A stretch of DNA of 64,000 nucleotides from an uncultured Bacteroidales bacterium (GCA_947175245.1 CAMWLW010000002.1:1-64000); one strand, 5' to 3'; counted from the first letter of the stretch, positions 16,376 to 25,705 are shown. Notes: generated from the sequence alone by a model not told the origin. Numbers and translations: made by a program.

Positions 16376-17743
16376 ATGGCTCAGAAACCTTCTATACCTA
16401 AAGGTACACGCGACTTCTCGCCCGTCGAGACCGCGCGCCGCAACTATATATTTGACACCATACGCGAGGTGTTCCGCCTCTATGGCTTCATGCCCATCGA
16501 GACCCCGGCAATGGAGAACCTGTCGACACTGATGGGAAAATATGGCGAGGAGGGCGACAAACTCCTGTTCAAGATTCTTAACTCGGGCGACTATCTCGCC
16601 AAGGCCGACCGTGCCCTTATCGATGCCGGCGAGACCACGCGACTCGCTTCACAACTGTGTGAAAAGGGGTTGCGCTATGACCTGACAGTGCCGTTCGCAC
16701 GTTTTGTCGTTCAGCACCGCAACGAGCTGCAATTCCCGTTCAAACGCTTCCAGATTCAGCCTGTGTGGCGTGCCGACCGTCCGCAGAAAGGCCGCTACCG
16801 CGAGTTCTACCAGTGTGACGCCGACGTCGTAGGCTCTGACTCGCTCGTTAACGAGATTGAGCTGTTGCAGCTCATCGACGAGGTGTTTGCCCGTCTCAAC
16901 GTGCGCATCGCCATCAAGATCAATAACCGCAAGATTCTTGCCGGCATCGCCGAGATTCTCGGTCAGCCTGACAAGATTATCGATATAACCGTCGCTATTG
17001 ACAAACTGGACAAGATCGGTATCGAGAATGTCAACAAAGAGCTCGCCGAGCGTGGTCTCACCACCGAGGCTATCGAGCGCTTGCAGCCCATCCTGGCAAT
17101 CTCGGGCTCGACCGATGAGCGTCTGGCTGCACTTTCAGCGCTTCTTGCCGATTCGCCTGTCGGTGTCAAGGGCATCGAGGAACTTAACGTGGTGCTTAAC
17201 GGCACGCGCGATCTCGGCCTGCGCGCCGAGCTCGACCTCGACGTGTCGCTCGCACGAGGTCTCAACTACTACACCGGCACCATCATCGAGGTGAAAGCCC
17301 TTGACGTGGCTATCGGTTCGATAACAGGTGGCGGCCGATATGATAACCTGACGGGCGTGTTCGGCATGCCGGGCATCTCGGGCGTGGGAATATCGTTCGG
17401 TGCCGACCGCATCTATGACGTGCTAACGGCGCTCGACCTCTTCCCCGCCGACACCACCAAGGCTACAACTGTCATGTTTGCCAACCTCGGCACGGCTGAG
17501 ACTGTCGCATCGATGCGTGCCCTCAAGGAGCTGCGCGCGGCCGGCATAGCAGCCGAGGTGTACCCCGACGAGGCCAAGATGAAGAAGCAGATGTCGTGGG
17601 CCGACTCGCGTAACATCCCCTATGTCGCCATCATCGGCGAGACCGAGCTGGCCGAGGGCAAGATGACCCTAAAGGATATGAAGACCGGCGAGCAGAAACT
17701 CGTCGACACAGCCGGTGCCATAGCCACCATCAAGGGTGCATGA
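16376..17743 (+). CDS. hisS: Histidyl-tRNA synthetase
   Basis: 455 aa class II synthetase that charges tRNA-His. KGTRDFSP is the conserved N-terminal signature. Motif 2 is seen as [27 protein letters not shown] and [10 protein letters not shown] are the two histidine-binding signatures, and [11 protein letters not shown] is motif 3. The C-terminal anticodon-binding domain starts near residue 365. The form resembles the longer eukaryote/Bacteroidota type rather than the E. coli type. It is preceded by a single -7 box and followed after 33 nt by two barrel genes. Confidence 0.97.
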   Translation: MAQKPSIPKGTRDFSPVETARRNYIFDTIREVFRLYGFMPIETPAMENLSTLMGKYGEEGDKLLFKILNSGDYLAKADRALIDAGETTRLASQLCEKGLRYDLTVPFARFVVQHRNELQFPFKRFQIQPVWRADRPQKGRYREFYQCDADVVGSDSLVNEIELLQLIDEVFARLNVRIAIKINNRKILAGIAEILGQPDKIIDITVAIDKLDKIGIENVNKELAERGLTTEAIERLQPILAISGSTDERLAALSALLADSPVGVKGIEELNVVLNGTRDLGLRAELDLDVSLARGLNYYTGTIIEVKALDVAIGSITGGGRYDNLTGVFGMPGISGVGISFGADRIYDVLTALDLFPADTTKATTVMFANLGTAETVASMRALKELRAAGIAAEVYPDEAKMKKQMSWADSRNIPYVAIIGETELAEGKMTLKDMKTGEQKLVDTAGAIATIKGA

Positions 17744-17776
17744 ATTTTAAATTAATTTTAGACTCGTATATATTAA

Positions 17777-18394
17777 ATGAAAAAACTATTATCGCTCATC
17801 GTTCTTGTGTGCAGTCTCGCGGCTGTGGTTCCGGCTGCCGCTCAGTTTCGTTACGGCCCCACGGTCGGTATCGACCTGACCTCGCTTAAATTCAAGCAGA
17901 CACTTTTTGATGTAGACAAGAGCGTTGGCTACACCGCCGGTGTGCAGGGCGAATTGATGTTCCCCGGCATCGGTTTCGGTATTGACTTCGCCGGCCTCTA
18001 TACCCAGCGCGGTGCCACTCTCAATATGGGGCAGCGCGAGATATGGGCTGCCGACGGCTATGGACGCGAGCGTTCCTATCTGCACTATTTCGAGATTCCG
18101 GTCAATGTGCGTTTCAAGTGGACCCGTATGTCCGGACTTGAAGACTACATTGCGCCCTACGTCTTTGGTGGCCCGTCGTTCTCGTTCCTCGTCGCCCACA
18201 ACCGCAACAAGGCTCTCGACTATGCCGGCGGTGACCTCGGCGTACAGGTAGGTCTCGGTTTCGAGCTGTTCAAGCACTGGCAGGTTCAAGGCTCGTACAC
18301 CTGGGGTATGACCTATGCGCTCAAGACTGTGAAGCTCGATGACTTCTCGGCCCGCAACCGCACGTGGACTCTGCGTGTGGCTTATCTGTTCTGA
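17777..18394 (+). CDS. Outer-membrane beta-barrel protein (PorT/OMP_b-brl type)
   Basis: 205 aa. The signal peptide is MKKLLSLIVLVCSLAAVVPAAAQ. The mature part is made of alternating strands with Gly/aromatic turns (YGPTVGIDLTSLKF, HYFEIPVNVRFKW, GGPSFSFLV) and ends in the typical C-terminal strand WTLRVAYLF. This is the small porin-like barrel family common in Bacteroidota. No substrate is suggested. It lies between hisS and a second small barrel gene 28 nt downstream, which may be cotranscribed. Confidence 0.85.
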   Translation: MKKLLSLIVLVCSLAAVVPAAAQFRYGPTVGIDLTSLKFKQTLFDVDKSVGYTAGVQGELMFPGIGFGIDFAGLYTQRGATLNMGQREIWAADGYGRERSYLHYFEIPVNVRFKWTRMSGLEDYIAPYVFGGPSFSFLVAHNRNKALDYAGGDLGVQVGLGFELFKHWQVQGSYTWGMTYALKTVKLDDFSARNRTWTLRVAYLF

Positions 18395-18422
18395 TTCACT
18401 AATTTATTAAAACCCGTACATC

Positions 18423-18947
18423 ATGAAGAAAGCATTATTTATAGTTGTGCTGCTGACCGCATGGGTCGGAGCGCAGGCTCAAGTGTTCGTAGGCGGTACT
18501 GTCGGTATCGATTTTAACACTGTCGGCTCTGATGGTGAGGGCTCGGTTACTACCTATACAGCGCAGGTCGCACCTGAGGTGGGCTATCGCTTTAACAAAA
18601 CCTGGACTTTAGGTTTGCAGACAGTCTTTGGCGGAGTCGCAGTCAAGGGCGAGACTATCAGCCAGGTTGTCATTGCCCCTTATGTACGCGCTACATTTGC
18701 CCGTGCCGGTATTGTCGACTTCTTTGGAGAGGCATCTGTAGGTTACGGCCATCAGAATTATGATGGATATGATGGTGTCAGTGGCGCCGTCATTGCATTG
18801 CGTCCCGGTATGGCTATAAATTTCAGTCGCCGTTTTGCTGTCATTGCCCGCACTAACCTTTTGCAATATGAGTATTGGGACGGGGTCTACGGTGTCGACT
18901 TCTCGATCAATAAAGGCTTCAGCGTCGGCGTTCAGATTAACTTCTGA
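18423..18947 (+). CDS. Small outer-membrane beta-barrel protein
   Basis: 174 aa with a signal peptide (MKKALFIVVLLTAWVGAQAQ). The body is an eight-strand-type barrel with GYRFNKTWTLGLQT, VIAPYVRATF and a final strand FSVGVQINF. It is probably a paralogue-type neighbour of the preceding barrel. The promoter of the aromatic operon begins 24 nt after its stop. Confidence 0.82.
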   Translation: MKKALFIVVLLTAWVGAQAQVFVGGTVGIDFNTVGSDGEGSVTTYTAQVAPEVGYRFNKTWTLGLQTVFGGVAVKGETISQVVIAPYVRATFARAGIVDFFGEASVGYGHQNYDGYDGVSGAVIALRPGMAINFSRRFAVIARTNLLQYEYWDGVYGVDFSINKGFSVGVQINF

Positions 18948-18977
18948 TCATAGATGTTGAAAAAATAAGCGTTTTGG

Positions 18978-19008
18978 TTGCAGATTTAAATTAAATAGTG
19001 TATCTTTG
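18978..19008 (+). promoter_or_regulatory. Promoter of the aromatic operon, TTG-N20-TATCTTTG
   Basis: A -33 TTG at 18978-18980 and a -7 TATCTTTG at 19001-19008 are 20 bp apart. Transcription should begin near 19015, leaving a leader of about 190 nt before pheA that contains the leader peptide and the attenuator. Confidence 0.7.
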
Positions 19009-19037
19009 CCTCGTAATTTAAATAAAACCACAAATAG

Positions 19038-19094
19038 ATGAATCGATTTTTTAGCAGCGGTTTCTTTTATTACTTTTATTTTAGCCAAAAATAA
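19038..19094 (+). CDS. Phe/Tyr-rich leader peptide of the aromatic operon
   Basis: An 18-codon ORF absent from the track: MNRFFSSGFFYYFYFSQK. Six Phe and three Tyr make half the peptide, with FF, then FFYYFYF in a run. It starts about 23 nt after the predicted transcription start and ends 63 nt before a strong terminator hairpin. The segment right after its stop (GCGGGA, 19097-19102) can pair with the terminator's 5' arm. A ribosome that reaches the stop would cover this segment and allow termination. One stalled at the Phe/Tyr codons would leave it free. This is the classic arrangement of attenuation by a leader peptide; the mechanism here is inferred. Confidence 0.82.
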   Translation: MNRFFSSGFFYYFYFSQK

Positions 19095-19096
19095 GA

Positions 19097-19194
19097 GCGG
19101 GAAACTCATTGCTTTAAAATCGTATTGAAAACTGAATATAATTTATATGAAATATGAAGTCCCGCAAGCCTTATAACTTGCGGGACTCTTTTAT
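19097..19194 (+). promoter_or_regulatory. Attenuator: antiterminator segment and terminator before pheA
   Basis: The terminator stem is AGTCCCGCAAG (19158-19168) with CTTGCGGGACT (19177-19187), 11 perfect base pairs, an 8-nt loop and then cttttatta. The competing strand GCGGGAAACT (19097-19106) pairs with AGTCCCGC of the 5' arm, by six uninterrupted pairs or eight with a two-base bulge. The track's pheA start (19154) lies inside this hairpin and is therefore wrong. Confidence 0.8.
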
Positions 19195-19204
19195 TAGAGA
19201 TGAT

Positions 19205-20053
19205 ATGAAACGAGTAGCGATACAAGGTATAGCAGGTTGCTTTCACGATGCCGCGGCGCGTGAATACTTTGCCGGCGAGGAGATAGCCATCGTTGAGTGT
19301 GATACATTCAATGACCTGTTTGATACGCTCGACACTGACGCTTCGATGCTCGGCATCGTGGCGATTGAGAACACGATAGCCGGCAGCCTGCTCCCCAATC
19401 ACGAGCTGTTGAGGCGCAGCAATCTGACGGTGGTGGGTGAGACCAAGATGCGCATCAGCCACGTGCTGTGTGCCCTCCCCGGAGAGACGCTTGACTCTAT
19501 TACCGAGGTCAATTCCCACCCTATGGCATTGATGCAGTGCGATAATTTTCTTCGCCGGCATCAGGGCTTCAACATAGTCGAGAAAAATGACACTGCCGGC
19601 AGCGCGCGCGATATCAAAGAGAACAATCTGAGGCACCGTGCAGCCGTGTGTGGCAGTTATGCCGCCGCGCTGTATGGCCTCGACGTGCTCGCTGAGGGTA
19701 TTGAGACCAACAAACGTAATTTCACGCGCTTTCTCATCGTGGCCGACCCGTTGGTGGCTAATGACCTGAAGCCGCGCCCCGAGCTTATCAACAAATCGTC
19801 TGTCGAGTTTACTTTGCCCCACAGTCACGGCGCGCTTGCCAAGGTGCTCACGATCCTGTCGTTTTATGACATCAACCTGTCAAAGATACAGTCGCTGCCC
19901 ATTGTCGGCCGCGAGTGGGAGTACCGGTTCTATGTCGACTTCACGTTTGACAGCTATGTGCGATACAGTAAGGCCATTGATGCTGCCCGCCCTTTGATGA
20001 ACGATTTTAAAATTTTAGGTGAATATGTCGAGTGTACAAATCCGGCCGATTGA
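19205..20053 (+). CDS. pheA: Prephenate dehydratase
   Basis: 282 aa from ATG 19205 (MKRVAIQGIAGCFHDAAA). It converts prephenate to phenylpyruvate, the Phe branch. The catalytic PDT domain (about 1-180) shows GIVAIENTIAGSL, HPMALMQCDNFL, DTAGSARDI and NFTRFLIV with the conserved TRF. A C-terminal ACT domain follows (HSHGALAKVLTILSFYDINLSKIQSLPI), which in this family binds Phe for feedback inhibition. The usual ESRP segment is replaced by EWEYRF. It is the first structural gene after the attenuator and overlaps the next gene by 29 nt. Confidence 0.95.
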   Translation: MKRVAIQGIAGCFHDAAAREYFAGEEIAIVECDTFNDLFDTLDTDASMLGIVAIENTIAGSLLPNHELLRRSNLTVVGETKMRISHVLCALPGETLDSITEVNSHPMALMQCDNFLRRHQGFNIVEKNDTAGSARDIKENNLRHRAAVCGSYAAALYGLDVLAEGIETNKRNFTRFLIVADPLVANDLKPRPELINKSSVEFTLPHSHGALAKVLTILSFYDINLSKIQSLPIVGREWEYRFYVDFTFDSYVRYSKAIDAARPLMNDFKILGEYVECTNPAD

Positions 20054-21206
20054 CGGCATCCGTCCTGCCGACCGTGTGTCGGAGATTAAAGAGTATTATT
20101 TTTCGCGCAAGTTGCGCGAGGTTGCTGCGATGAATGCGCGTGGCCTCGACATCATTTCGCTCGGTATCGGCGGGCCTGACCGTGCGCCGGCATCTGAGGT
20201 GATAGAGACTTTGCAGCAGGCCGCCGCCGACCCGTCAAACCATTCTTATCAACTCACTGTCGGGTTGCCCGAACTGCGTAAGGCCTATGTCGACTGGTAT
20301 CGTCGTTGGTATGGTGTCGAGCTCGACCCTGCTACCGAGATACAACCGCTCATAGGCTCGAAGGAGGGCATACTGCACATCAACCTGACATTCCTGAATC
20401 CCGGCGACGGTGTACTTGTGCCCAATCCAGGCTATCCGACCTACACCTCGGCTACACGCCTCGTTGGCGCGCGCATTGTCAACTACATGCTGAGCGAGGA
20501 TAACGGCTGGCAGCCCGACTTTGACGCTCTCGAGGCGATGGATCTCAGTGGCATCAAACTCATGTGGGTCAACTATCCCCACATGCCTACCGGTGCACCG
20601 GCCTCGCGCGAGACGATGGAGCGACTTGTCGACTTCGGCCGCCGTCACGGCATTGTCATAGCCCACGACAACCCCTACAGTTTCATATTGAGCGACCGGC
20701 CTACGAGCCTGTTGCAGGTCGATGGTGCTCGCGACATTGTCATCGAGATGAATTCGTTGAGCAAAAGCCACAACATGGCAGGCTGGCGCATGGCGATGGT
20801 GGCGTCCAATCCCACTTTCATCAACTGGATTGTCAAGGTCAAGAGCAATGTCGATTCGGGACAGTTCAAGCCCATGATGCTCGCGGCAGTCAAGGCGCTC
20901 TCGCTCGGAGACGAGTGGTATAGGGAGCTGAATGCCGAGTATGCGGCGCGCCGTGAGGTGGCGATGAAGATAATGGACGCGCTCGGCTGCAAAGCTGACA
21001 AACGGCAGCAAGGTCTGTTCCTGTGGGGACGTATTCCCGACGATGAGCCGTCGAGCGAGTCGCTGGCCGACCGCACTCTATATGACAAGCGCGTGTTCAT
21101 CACGCCCGGCATGATATTTGGCTCGCAGGGCGACCGCTACATACGCATATCGCTGTGTGCCACACGCCCGGTAATGGAACGGGCTCTGAAACGTATAATC
21201 GAATAA
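20025..21206 (+). CDS. Class I/II PLP aminotransferase of the aromatic operon
   Basis: 393 aa from ATG 20025; the track's GTG at 20019 is two codons earlier. A fold-type I aminotransferase with LGIGGPDRAP near the N-terminus, NYPHMPTGA in place of the usual NPNNPTG, AHDNPYSFI, and SLSKSHNMAGWRMA with the PLP lysine. Given its place between pheA and the DAHP synthase-chorismate mutase, it probably makes Phe and Tyr from phenylpyruvate and hydroxyphenylpyruvate, or works on prephenate. General aspartate or LL-diaminopimelate-type activity cannot be ruled out from motifs. It overlaps pheA, so coupling is likely. Confidence 0.92.
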   Translation: MSSVQIRPIDGIRPADRVSEIKEYYFSRKLREVAAMNARGLDIISLGIGGPDRAPASEVIETLQQAAADPSNHSYQLTVGLPELRKAYVDWYRRWYGVELDPATEIQPLIGSKEGILHINLTFLNPGDGVLVPNPGYPTYTSATRLVGARIVNYMLSEDNGWQPDFDALEAMDLSGIKLMWVNYPHMPTGAPASRETMERLVDFGRRHGIVIAHDNPYSFILSDRPTSLLQVDGARDIVIEMNSLSKSHNMAGWRMAMVASNPTFINWIVKVKSNVDSGQFKPMMLAAVKALSLGDEWYRELNAEYAARREVAMKIMDALGCKADKRQQGLFLWGRIPDDEPSSESLADRTLYDKRVFITPGMIFGSQGDRYIRISLCATRPVMERALKRIIE

Positions 21207-21219
21207 ACTACATGCAGTT

Positions 21220-22293
21220 ATGAAAGATTTGAAACCGTTATTTGACAATATAGATATTACCCGCCGACCTATGGTGATAGCCGGCCCCTGTAGCGCCGAG
21301 ACCGAGCAGCAGGTGCTCGATACGGCCATGGCGCTGGCTGCAAACGGTGTTAAAATATTTCGCGCCGGTGTCTGGAAGCCGCGCACCAAGCCTGGCGGAT
21401 TTGAGGGTGTAGGGGTCGAGGCGCTCGCATGGCTGCGTCGCGTCAAGGAGACGACGGGCATGCTGGTAGCTACCGAGGTTGCAACCAAGGCCCATGTCGA
21501 CGCGGCTATCGATCACGGCATCGACCTGCTGTGGATTGGCGCGCGCACGTCGGCCAACCCGTTCGCCATGCAGGAAGTCGCCGATGCTATCGCCGCGCGC
21601 GACTGTGACATTCCTGTTCTTGTCAAAAACCCTGTGAATCCCGACCTTGAACTGTGGATCGGTGCCCTTGAGCGCCTGTACAATGCCGGCATTCATCGTC
21701 TGGGTGCCATTCACCGCGGTTTCAGCGCCTATGGCAAGCACCTGTACCGCAACATGCCTCAGTGGCACATACCCATAGAGTTGAGGCGCCGTGTGGCCAA
21801 TCTGCCCGTCCTGAACGACCCGAGCCATATCGGCGGTAAGCGCGAGCTTATAGCCTCCATCTCACAGCAGGCCCTCGACATGGGCTTTGACGGCTTCATC
21901 ATCGAGAGCCATTGTGACCCCGACCAGGCCTGGAGCGACAAGGGCCAGCAGGTGACGCCCGAGGTGCTTGACTTCATTCTCAGCACCCTCGTCATACGTG
22001 ACTCGACCTCGACCACCGAGAGCCTTCAGCAGTTGCGCAAGCAGATTGACAACCTCGACAACGAATTGCTCGAGATTCTGAACAAGCGCATGAGGGTGGC
22101 GTGTGAGATTGGACAGTACAAAAAGGAACACCGCATGCCCGTAGTGCAGGCGGGCCGATATGACGACCTGATGAGTCTGCGCGTCAAGCAGGCTCAGGAG
22201 ATGGGTATGTCGCCCGATTTTATGCGCAAGGTGCTGTCGGCAATACACGAGGAGTCGGTAAGACGTCAGCTTGAAATTCTAAACCGTTTGTAA
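21220..22293 (+). CDS. DAHP synthase fused to chorismate mutase
   Basis: 357 aa, two domains. Residues about 1-255 are a type I-beta/KDO8P-like DAHP synthase (VIAGPCSAET, FRAGVWKPRTKPGGFEGVG, LVKNPVNPD, DPSHIGGKR), which makes 3-deoxy-arabino-heptulosonate 7-phosphate at the head of the shikimate pathway. Residues about 265-357 are an AroQ-type chorismate mutase (LQQLRKQIDNLDNELLEILNKRM). Such fusions let chorismate or prephenate feed back on the synthase. The gap to tyrA is 2 nt. Confidence 0.95.
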   Translation: MKDLKPLFDNIDITRRPMVIAGPCSAETEQQVLDTAMALAANGVKIFRAGVWKPRTKPGGFEGVGVEALAWLRRVKETTGMLVATEVATKAHVDAAIDHGIDLLWIGARTSANPFAMQEVADAIAARDCDIPVLVKNPVNPDLELWIGALERLYNAGIHRLGAIHRGFSAYGKHLYRNMPQWHIPIELRRRVANLPVLNDPSHIGGKRELIASISQQALDMGFDGFIIESHCDPDQAWSDKGQQVTPEVLDFILSTLVIRDSTSTTESLQQLRKQIDNLDNELLEILNKRMRVACEIGQYKKEHRMPVVQAGRYDDLMSLRVKQAQEMGMSPDFMRKVLSAIHEESVRRQLEILNRL

Positions 22294-22295
22294 TC

Positions 22296-23069
22296 ATGAA
22301 AATACTTATACTGGGTGCCGGCAAGATGGGCACGTTCTTCTGCGACTTGCTGTCGTTTGACCATGAGGTAGCGGTGTATGACACCGACCCCACGTGGCTG
22401 CGTTTCACCTACAATGCACAGCGTTTTACATCGCTCGACGAGGTTGACGCGTTCAACCCCAAGCTCGTGATAAACGCCGCCACGGTGAAATATACGCTCA
22501 GCGCTTTCGAAGCCGTGCTGCCTCACTTGTCGCCCGATACCATTCTGAGTGATATCGCGTCGGTTAAGACAGGCCTGCCCGAGTTTTATGCCGGGTGCGG
22601 TCATCCGTTCGTGTCAACCCACCCGATGTTCGGCCCGACATTTGCCACGCTAAGTAACCTGTCAAGCGAGAACGCTATCATCATAAGCGAGGGCGACGAT
22701 CTGGGTAAAGCCTTCTTCAGGCAGCTATACTCGGGGCTGAATCTGCACATTGAGGAATACACATTTCGTCAGCATGACGAAACGATAGCCTATTCGCTGT
22801 CGATACCGTTCGCCTCGACGCTGGTATTCGGCTCGATAATGAAGCATCAGGATGCACCCGGCACCACGTTCAAACGCCATCTTGCAATAGCCCACGGTCT
22901 GATGAGCGAAGACGACTATCTGCTCACCGAGATACTTTTCAATCCGCACACTTCAGGCCAGTTGCAGCTCATACGCGAGCAGCTTGCCGAACTGCAGGAT
23001 ATAATCGAACGCCGCGACTCCGTCGCCATGAAACACTACCTCGACCGCGTCCGCGCCAACCTCAGCTAA
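22296..23069 (+). CDS. tyrA: Prephenate dehydrogenase
   Basis: 257 aa, NAD(P)-dependent, converting prephenate to 4-hydroxyphenylpyruvate (Tyr branch). The Rossmann start is MKILILGAGKMGTFFCDLL. ILSDIASVKTGL and FVSTHPMFGPTF are the conserved prephenate-binding signatures. It is shorter than enzymes with an ACT domain, and no regulatory domain is seen. It is the last gene of the operon; no strong terminator was noticed after it. Confidence 0.93.
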   Translation: MKILILGAGKMGTFFCDLLSFDHEVAVYDTDPTWLRFTYNAQRFTSLDEVDAFNPKLVINAATVKYTLSAFEAVLPHLSPDTILSDIASVKTGLPEFYAGCGHPFVSTHPMFGPTFATLSNLSSENAIIISEGDDLGKAFFRQLYSGLNLHIEEYTFRQHDETIAYSLSIPFASTLVFGSIMKHQDAPGTTFKRHLAIAHGLMSEDDYLLTEILFNPHTSGQLQLIREQLAELQDIIERRDSVAMKHYLDRVRANLS

Positions 23070-23176
23070 CGTCTCCCGGTATTGAAAAGTGTGTTTTTGT
23101 AGTGTATTTTATTGATAGTTAGTGATATATGATTGATGAAATACTTCTGCTGTCAAGCTCTTAATATTATAGGTTT

Positions 23177-24007
23177 ATGGCCGGGCATTTACATGAAATG
23201 ATTGTTTTCTCGGAGGAGTTTACGCTCATAAACTCTCCGGCGTTCTATGACTGCGTAGTGCATCTGATATGTACCGAGGGGACAGGTAGTTTCTTGTACA
23301 ACGACCGCAGGTTTTCAATTTCAAAGAACGATATTGCTGTAATATCACGACCACAGCGGGTGTCGGCAATAAGGGCCGATGAGAACTTCAGATGTGAGTA
23401 TATTGCTGCACCTGATAAATTTCTTCATAATCTCCTGCCTGTGAATAACTATTCGATTCAGGGATGTGTTAGCCTCTTTGAAAATCCGATTATAAGGGTC
23501 TCTGAGATAGACGCATCACGCTTCAGAGCCGACCTGGCCGCTATAAGAGCGAGAATTGACAATATTGACCATCGATTCTATCAGGAGTTGATGGGTAGCG
23601 TGTTACTGACGATGGTCTATGATTTGTTCGACTTCCATGCCAAAACTAATGACAATATTCTGACCACCGACCGTGTGGGCTACATTACATCTCAGTTCTT
23701 CACGCTGATAGAGGGAGGGAGACCGAAGACCCAAAGAGAGGTATCGCACTATGCGGCGCAACTTCATGTGACTCCAAAGTACCTGTCTGATACGATAAAA
23801 CGCGTGACAGGCTCAAGTGTATCCACCCACATCAACAATGCGGCCAAAGCAATAGCTTTGGCCTATCTTAAAGACAGCACTCTGTCGGTGTCACAAATCG
23901 CAGATGAGATGAATTTCTCCTCACTTAGCTATTTCAGCCGTTTCTGCGTTAAGCATATCGGGATGTCACCCGTGAAATTCCGTACTGCCGGCGCCGGGAA
24001 ATCCTAA
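23177..24007 (+). CDS. AraC family transcriptional regulator
   Basis: 276 aa. The N-terminal cupin-like sensing domain (about 10-140) contains GTGSFLYNDRRFSISKNDIAVISRPQ. The C-terminal AraC DNA-binding domain (about 170-270) has two helix-turn-helix units, the second reading QIADEMNFSSLSYFSRFCVKHIGMSPVKFR. The ligand is unknown. It converges with the oxidoreductase operon (stop-to-stop gap 11 nt), and regulators of this type often control adjacent flavodoxin/reductase genes. Confidence 0.93.
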   Translation: MAGHLHEMIVFSEEFTLINSPAFYDCVVHLICTEGTGSFLYNDRRFSISKNDIAVISRPQRVSAIRADENFRCEYIAAPDKFLHNLLPVNNYSIQGCVSLFENPIIRVSEIDASRFRADLAAIRARIDNIDHRFYQELMGSVLLTMVYDLFDFHAKTNDNILTTDRVGYITSQFFTLIEGGRPKTQREVSHYAAQLHVTPKYLSDTIKRVTGSSVSTHINNAAKAIALAYLKDSTLSVSQIADEMNFSSLSYFSRFCVKHIGMSPVKFRTAGAGKS

Positions 24008-24018
24008 TAATCAGCAGG

Positions 24019-24852
24019 CTATTCCCGAGGTTGCAAGGGGCCGTAGAAGTATGATGCAGTGGCTCCGCCGTCGATAAGGAAATCAGCCCCCGTGATAAAT
24101 GCCCCTTGTGGTCTCATCAGCAATTCGGCTACGTTTGCCACCTCGTCAGCAGTTCCAGGACGCCCTGCCGGGCACTTGGCAAACATATTTTTATAGAAAT
24201 CGCCGCGTGGCCCATTGAACTCGTCAAGTGCAAGAGGTGTGACTATGATACCGGGCGATATAGAGTTGATGCGCGCGCCACGCTCACCCCATTTCACCGC
24301 TTCGGCCATCACACGTTTAACGTTGCATCGCTTCGCCATCTGGTAGGCGTGGAGCGTGTTTTCGATATTCTTGGGCTGTAGCATGGGGAGTGACAGCAGC
24401 TCTTCGGTTGGAGTCATGGCAAGAAGCCGATCCTGTTCCGGGGTAAGTGCAGGCATGCGATGTCCCGACTGGCTTGAGATGGTCACGCCTGTACCGCCCT
24501 CGGCAATAACTTTACCCACTTCTTCAAGCAGAACGGCTGTACCATAGAGATCAACTTTCAGTATTGCCTCTATAGGAGCCTGCGATGGCGATACTCCGGC
24601 TGCATTGACAAGCATGGTTATGTCACCATATTTTTGAGCTTCGGCAATAATACCTTTTATTGATTCTCGGCTCGATAGATCCATTGTTACAGCCACGGCA
24701 TCAAAGCCGGCTTTGTTCAAGATATCGGCAATCGTGTCGGCATTTTTAATATTCTTGTCACCGACTATAATTTTCATGCCGTAGCCCATGCGTCGGGCTA
24801 TAGCCATACCTATCTGACCGGCTCCGGCCAGTATCATTACATTTTTCATCAT
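24019..24852 (-). CDS. SDR family oxidoreductase
   Basis: 277 aa. A Rossmann short-chain dehydrogenase with the cofactor loop ILAGAGQIGMAIAR, the LVNAAGVSPS segment (NAG variant NAAG), and the catalytic YxxxK as AYQMAKR. The C-terminus has FITGADFLIDGG, typical of the family. The first loop is GAGQIG rather than TGxxxGxG, an unusual variant. Substrate unknown. It is the last gene of a three-gene minus-strand operon, 7 nt after the aldo-keto reductase. Confidence 0.9.
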   Translation of the reverse strand: MMKNVMILAGAGQIGMAIARRMGYGMKIIVGDKNIKNADTIADILNKAGFDAVAVTMDLSSRESIKGIIAEAQKYGDITMLVNAAGVSPSQAPIEAILKVDLYGTAVLLEEVGKVIAEGGTGVTISSQSGHRMPALTPEQDRLLAMTPTEELLSLPMLQPKNIENTLHAYQMAKRCNVKRVMAEAVKWGERGARINSISPGIIVTPLALDEFNGPRGDFYKNMFAKCPAGRPGTADEVANVAELLMRPQGAFITGADFLIDGGATASYFYGPLQPRE

Positions 24853-24859
24853 ATATCAG

Positions 24860-25699
24860 TTATCTCCAGCCCATGAACATCTTCGTTACCTCGGGGTCGT
24901 GATGGTCAAAGAATAGGCTTTTGCCCGTGTCAAGTCGGGCAATATCGGCCATATCCTCATCGCTGAGTTTAAAGTCGAGGATGTTGAGATTCTGCTCCAT
25001 GCGCTCTATGTGGACTGACTTAGGAATGATTATCACGCCACGTTGAACGAGCCAGCTAAGTGCAACCTGTGCCACACTCTTGCCATATTTCTTACCGATA
25101 GCCCCCAGCACGGGATTTGTGAACAGGTTGTTGCGACCCTCGGCGAGTGGCCCCCATGACATGATGCGGCAGCCAAGTTCGTCCATATATTTCTGAGCCT
25201 CGACCTGCTGGTCGAACACATGAGTCTCAACCTGATTAACCATCGGGGGAATCTCTACATTGTTGGCGAGGTCAATGAGATGATCGGGGTAGAAATTGCT
25301 GACACCGATTGCGCGTAGTTTGCCATCTTTGTAGGCTTCCTCAAGAGCACGGTATGCGCCATAGCGGTCGCAGAACGGCTGATGCAGGAGCATGAGGTCG
25401 ATGTAATCGGTTCTCAGTTTGTGCAGGCTTTCTTCAATCGAGGCCTTAGTCTTTTCATAGCCGTAGTTTGAAATCCATACCTTTGAAACGATAAAGAGCT
25501 CTTCGCGTGGTATGCCGCTTTTGGCTACAGCTGCCCCGACACCCTCTTCATTATGGTATGCCTGGGCGGTATCGATCATGCGGTAGCCTACTTTGAGGGC
25601 ATCGTTTACACATCTTTCACACTCGGCCGGGTCTTCCTGATAGACTCCGTAACCTATTTGCGGCATCTCAACGCCGTTACTGAGTTTTATAGTATTCAT
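24860..25699 (-). CDS. Aldo/keto reductase
   Basis: 279 aa. The (beta/alpha)8 NADPH-dependent reductase signatures are present: RMIDTAQAYHNEEGVGAA with catalytic Asp and Tyr, IVSKVW with the Lys, MLLHQPF with the His, and VIIIPKSVHIERMEQN near the C-terminus for NADPH binding. It is of the 2,5-diketo-gluconate reductase-like group, reducing aldehydes or ketones; the natural substrate is unclear. It lies between flavodoxin (6 nt) and SDR genes, suggesting shared redox function. Confidence 0.93.
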   Translation of the reverse strand: MNTIKLSNGVEMPQIGYGVYQEDPAECERCVNDALKVGYRMIDTAQAYHNEEGVGAAVAKSGIPREELFIVSKVWISNYGYEKTKASIEESLHKLRTDYIDLMLLHQPFCDRYGAYRALEEAYKDGKLRAIGVSNFYPDHLIDLANNVEIPPMVNQVETHVFDQQVEAQKYMDELGCRIMSWGPLAEGRNNLFTNPVLGAIGKKYGKSVAQVALSWLVQRGVIIIPKSVHIERMEQNLNILDFKLSDEDMADIARLDTGKSLFFDHHDPEVTKMFMGWR

Positions 25700-25705
25700 G
25701 TTATA

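Noticed and set aside
19154-19204. Upstream start of pheA given by the track
   Set aside because: It would begin inside the terminator hairpin. ATG 19205 gives the normal prephenate dehydratase N-terminus.
19106-19828. 240-aa minus-strand ORF opposite pheA
   Set aside because: It crosses the attenuator and pheA with no motif support; pheA is unambiguous.
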